In this document: positions 63,601 through 64,000 of the stretch, piece after piece
How positions within the stretch are numbered: the first letter of the stretch is position 1
Layout of the letters: each line of letters opens with the position of its first letter
From: Thermohalobaculum sp039033215
GTDB taxonomy: Bacteria > Pseudomonadota > Alphaproteobacteria > Rhodobacterales > Rhodobacteraceae
Direction: 5' to 3'
Assembly: GCA_039033215.1 (NCBI GenBank)
Contig: JBCCDA010000007.1
Location: forward strand, 1-64,000
DNA: 64,000 nucleotides
The notes under the pieces: model-generated
Databases searched by the model: none
What the model was told of the DNA's origin: nothing
What the model saw: only the letters and a program-made list of their open reading frames with translations
Program-made: the position numbers and the translations under genes

Positions 63601-64000
63601 GCGTGCCTGGTTCTCGTAGAGGGTATAGGCCTTGGCCACCTGGCCACCCTGGTTGTCGGCATAGGCACCATCGGGCCCTGCGAAGTCCCAGTGCGCAAGT
63701 GGCGCTTCCATCCCCGGCGCCTCGGGACCATCTGCACTCCAGACATCGGCGCGGCCGGTGGCCGATTCTCTGACGCCTGTGACCTCGATGAAGCCGAGCG
63801 GCTCGAACGGATCGCGCGTCTCCTCGTAGGTGAACCCGGCGACGGGATCGCCGAAGGTCACCAAGTCGTCATAGGGATTGTCGACGTAATCTTCGGGGTT
63901 GCCGGTGACGGGTCCCAGAACGCCCCCGGGCTCGCGCGTGTCATAGCCATAGACCTGCTCGCCTGCGATCTCTGTCACCTTGAGGTCGCCGACCGGGAAC
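60676..64000 (-). CDS. RTX / LamG-domain secreted protein, 5' part beyond the right edge
   Basis: At least 1107 residues, read leftward; the frame is still open at base 64000 (FPVGDLKV before a GTG at 63978), so the N terminus lies outside. Order: header repeat (GEQVYGYDTREPGG), LamG/concanavalin-like domain (SITLWVQPQDLTSTGVFVSK), RTX block (GGAGDDSLSGG), a spacer with VIADFVKGEDTISIIGH, a second header (GQELFGYDSRD), a second LamG (TIAFSFTADAPGGRDQALLS), a second RTX block, and a C-terminal region. The last 79 residues are close to those of the giant RTX protein, implying the same type I secretion system. LamG domains suggest glycan binding. Confidence 0.92.
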   Translation of the reverse strand, partial: FPVGDLKVTEIAGEQVYGYDTREPGGVLGPVTGNPEDYVDNPYDDLVTFGDPVAGFTYEETRDPFEPLGFIEVTGVRESATGRADVWSADGPEAPGMEAPLAHWDFAGPDGAYADNQGGQVAKAYTLYENQARLRTDGVVEGPDGALNALSFNGEDEFAFIAHDPDYQITQGSITLWVQPQDLTSTGVFVSKDQRGAGEGGHFRLGHTSDGGLLLRMAPGDGGGNKGWTTGPLLTQGTWQHLAVNFTETGVFVYLDGKKVPSSAWTPVEGDVPTPETYLEAFFLNNKEPWVLGADQRLTELNETAQQFGTDDEDLDNPFEGAIADFALFGGYSATDALTRAEIQHLATPGFDIGKLTKATGPQPIIAADDTFFGLGGDDSVDGGAGDDSLSGGGGNDSIQGGYGDDIVDGGDGNDTLDGGRGSDLVIGGAGNDVLIARSDTGEDRAGQLVLGEPSRPFPDPQIDNSLLKLADWLDQPLVADDILVGGAGNDHFKIETLINGTREAITDNLMSGERMIHWGGVAGENARIHAHWVDGIGIDVIADFVKGEDTISIIGHTTNVEITHRPHDSNDDGVDDTAVSVITVYSQQGRNGGAHDEDYLGYVVVHGDLVEEDDVITDAGVHYGIVDTVDQLQEALAPSGDTKTREWNGQELFGYDSRDVEGDPIGSDPEAFAENPYADLVSYGDTVVTDLPELGLVLEDDGGSYNGDIYGTIAHTPSMQQETGTIAFSFTADAPGGRDQALLSKDHSGHKTGGHFTAWVGTDGYLRVRFQDDTDISRYLKYRDEQIVAGETYDIAFSFDDNTLALFVNGEMVDAEDGFPGGMLGNTEEILVGASARRRDGLEDRAEWYFEGSITDIMMFDRSLTDVEAVLLEAAEGDFSALPSTELFGPREILGTNIGEVLLGTVEEDVILGLDGSDDIDADAGNDIVFGGADHDTVDGGAGDDSLFGSKGADSIDGGWGDDFIAGNAGADLIYGGHDDDSILGNEFADVLYGWSGNDDINGGAGQDLLYGGMGEDTLDGGASGDTLTGGLDADVFVFTVSGGIDRITDWEDGVDVLDFTADGLGFNDFAISTFGGGAGTKLIGGGYVVFLEGVPPADVDASDFL
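60679..60915 (-). other. C-terminal secretion region shared by the two RTX proteins
   Basis: It encodes the last 79 residues (with GGIDRITDWEDGVDVLDFTA), aligned without gaps to nt 43990-44226 of the giant gene, roughly four fifths identical by eye. The region ends in D-F-L in both. Type I substrates carry their uncleaved signal here. Confidence 0.8.

Overview
The window is high-GC, densely coded DNA. It reads as a chromosome segment of an alphaproteobacterium, most likely Rhodobacterales (Roseobacter-like). This is inferred from the AapJQMP amino-acid transporter, the GSCFA-TPR protein, the many ABC importers linked to amide and guanidino catabolism, and very large RTX exoproteins. No rRNA, tRNA, CRISPR array or complete mobile element was seen. 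The one structured RNA gene is rnpB (RNase P RNA).

Layout. (1) 1-6451 is housekeeping: a Do-like periplasmic serine protease, a 3-methyladenine glycosylase-like protein, a lipoprotein of the polysaccharide-export family, an amidase_2 peptidoglycan amidase, rnpB, and a leftward rpe-redoxin-gph set. An array of four 11-bp direct repeats lies upstream of rpe. (2) 6739-16752 holds a CoA-transferase/CitE-like aldolase pair running right, convergent with a leftward operon of a dipeptide/oligopeptide-type ABC importer, an asparaginase-family enzyme and an amidase. (3) 17206-20480 holds a GSCFA/SGNH-like TPR protein and a family-5 solute-binding protein with an anomalous start and no signal peptide. 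(4) 20756-27728 holds aapJQMP followed by an allantoinase-like deacetylase, an SDR dehydrogenase and a sulfotransferase-like protein. (5) 27729-44340 is an AT-richer segment with a LuxR-type regulator, then one 15-kb gene for a 5016-residue secreted RTX protein. This protein has an N-terminal sugar-dehydrogenase-like propeller, six malectin-like domains, Calx-beta, DUF11, SdrD-B and cadherin-like domains, RTX repeats and a C-terminal secretion region. (6) 44410-57265 is a catabolic cluster: a spermidine/putrescine-type ABC importer with a Tat-type binding protein, two amidohydrolases, an isochorismatase-like hydrolase, an MBL-fold hydrolase, an arginine-deiminase-like enzyme, an EamA permease, a class II aldolase and an atypical ureohydrolase. 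(7) 57816-64000 holds a hybrid histidine kinase and, convergent with it, the 3' part of a second RTX/LamG protein that runs off the right edge. Its C terminus is nearly the same as that of the giant protein.

How the parts fit. Regions 2, 4 and 6 each pair a high-affinity importer with hydrolases for amide or guanidino nitrogen compounds, as in a heterotroph that scavenges organic nitrogen. The two RTX proteins probably share one type I secretion system, which is not in this window, and look built for carbohydrate binding outside the cell. The most unusual items are the giant protein (malectin domains inserted inside DUF11 domains, and an unrecognised duplicated domain) and catabolic enzymes whose key active-site residues are substituted.
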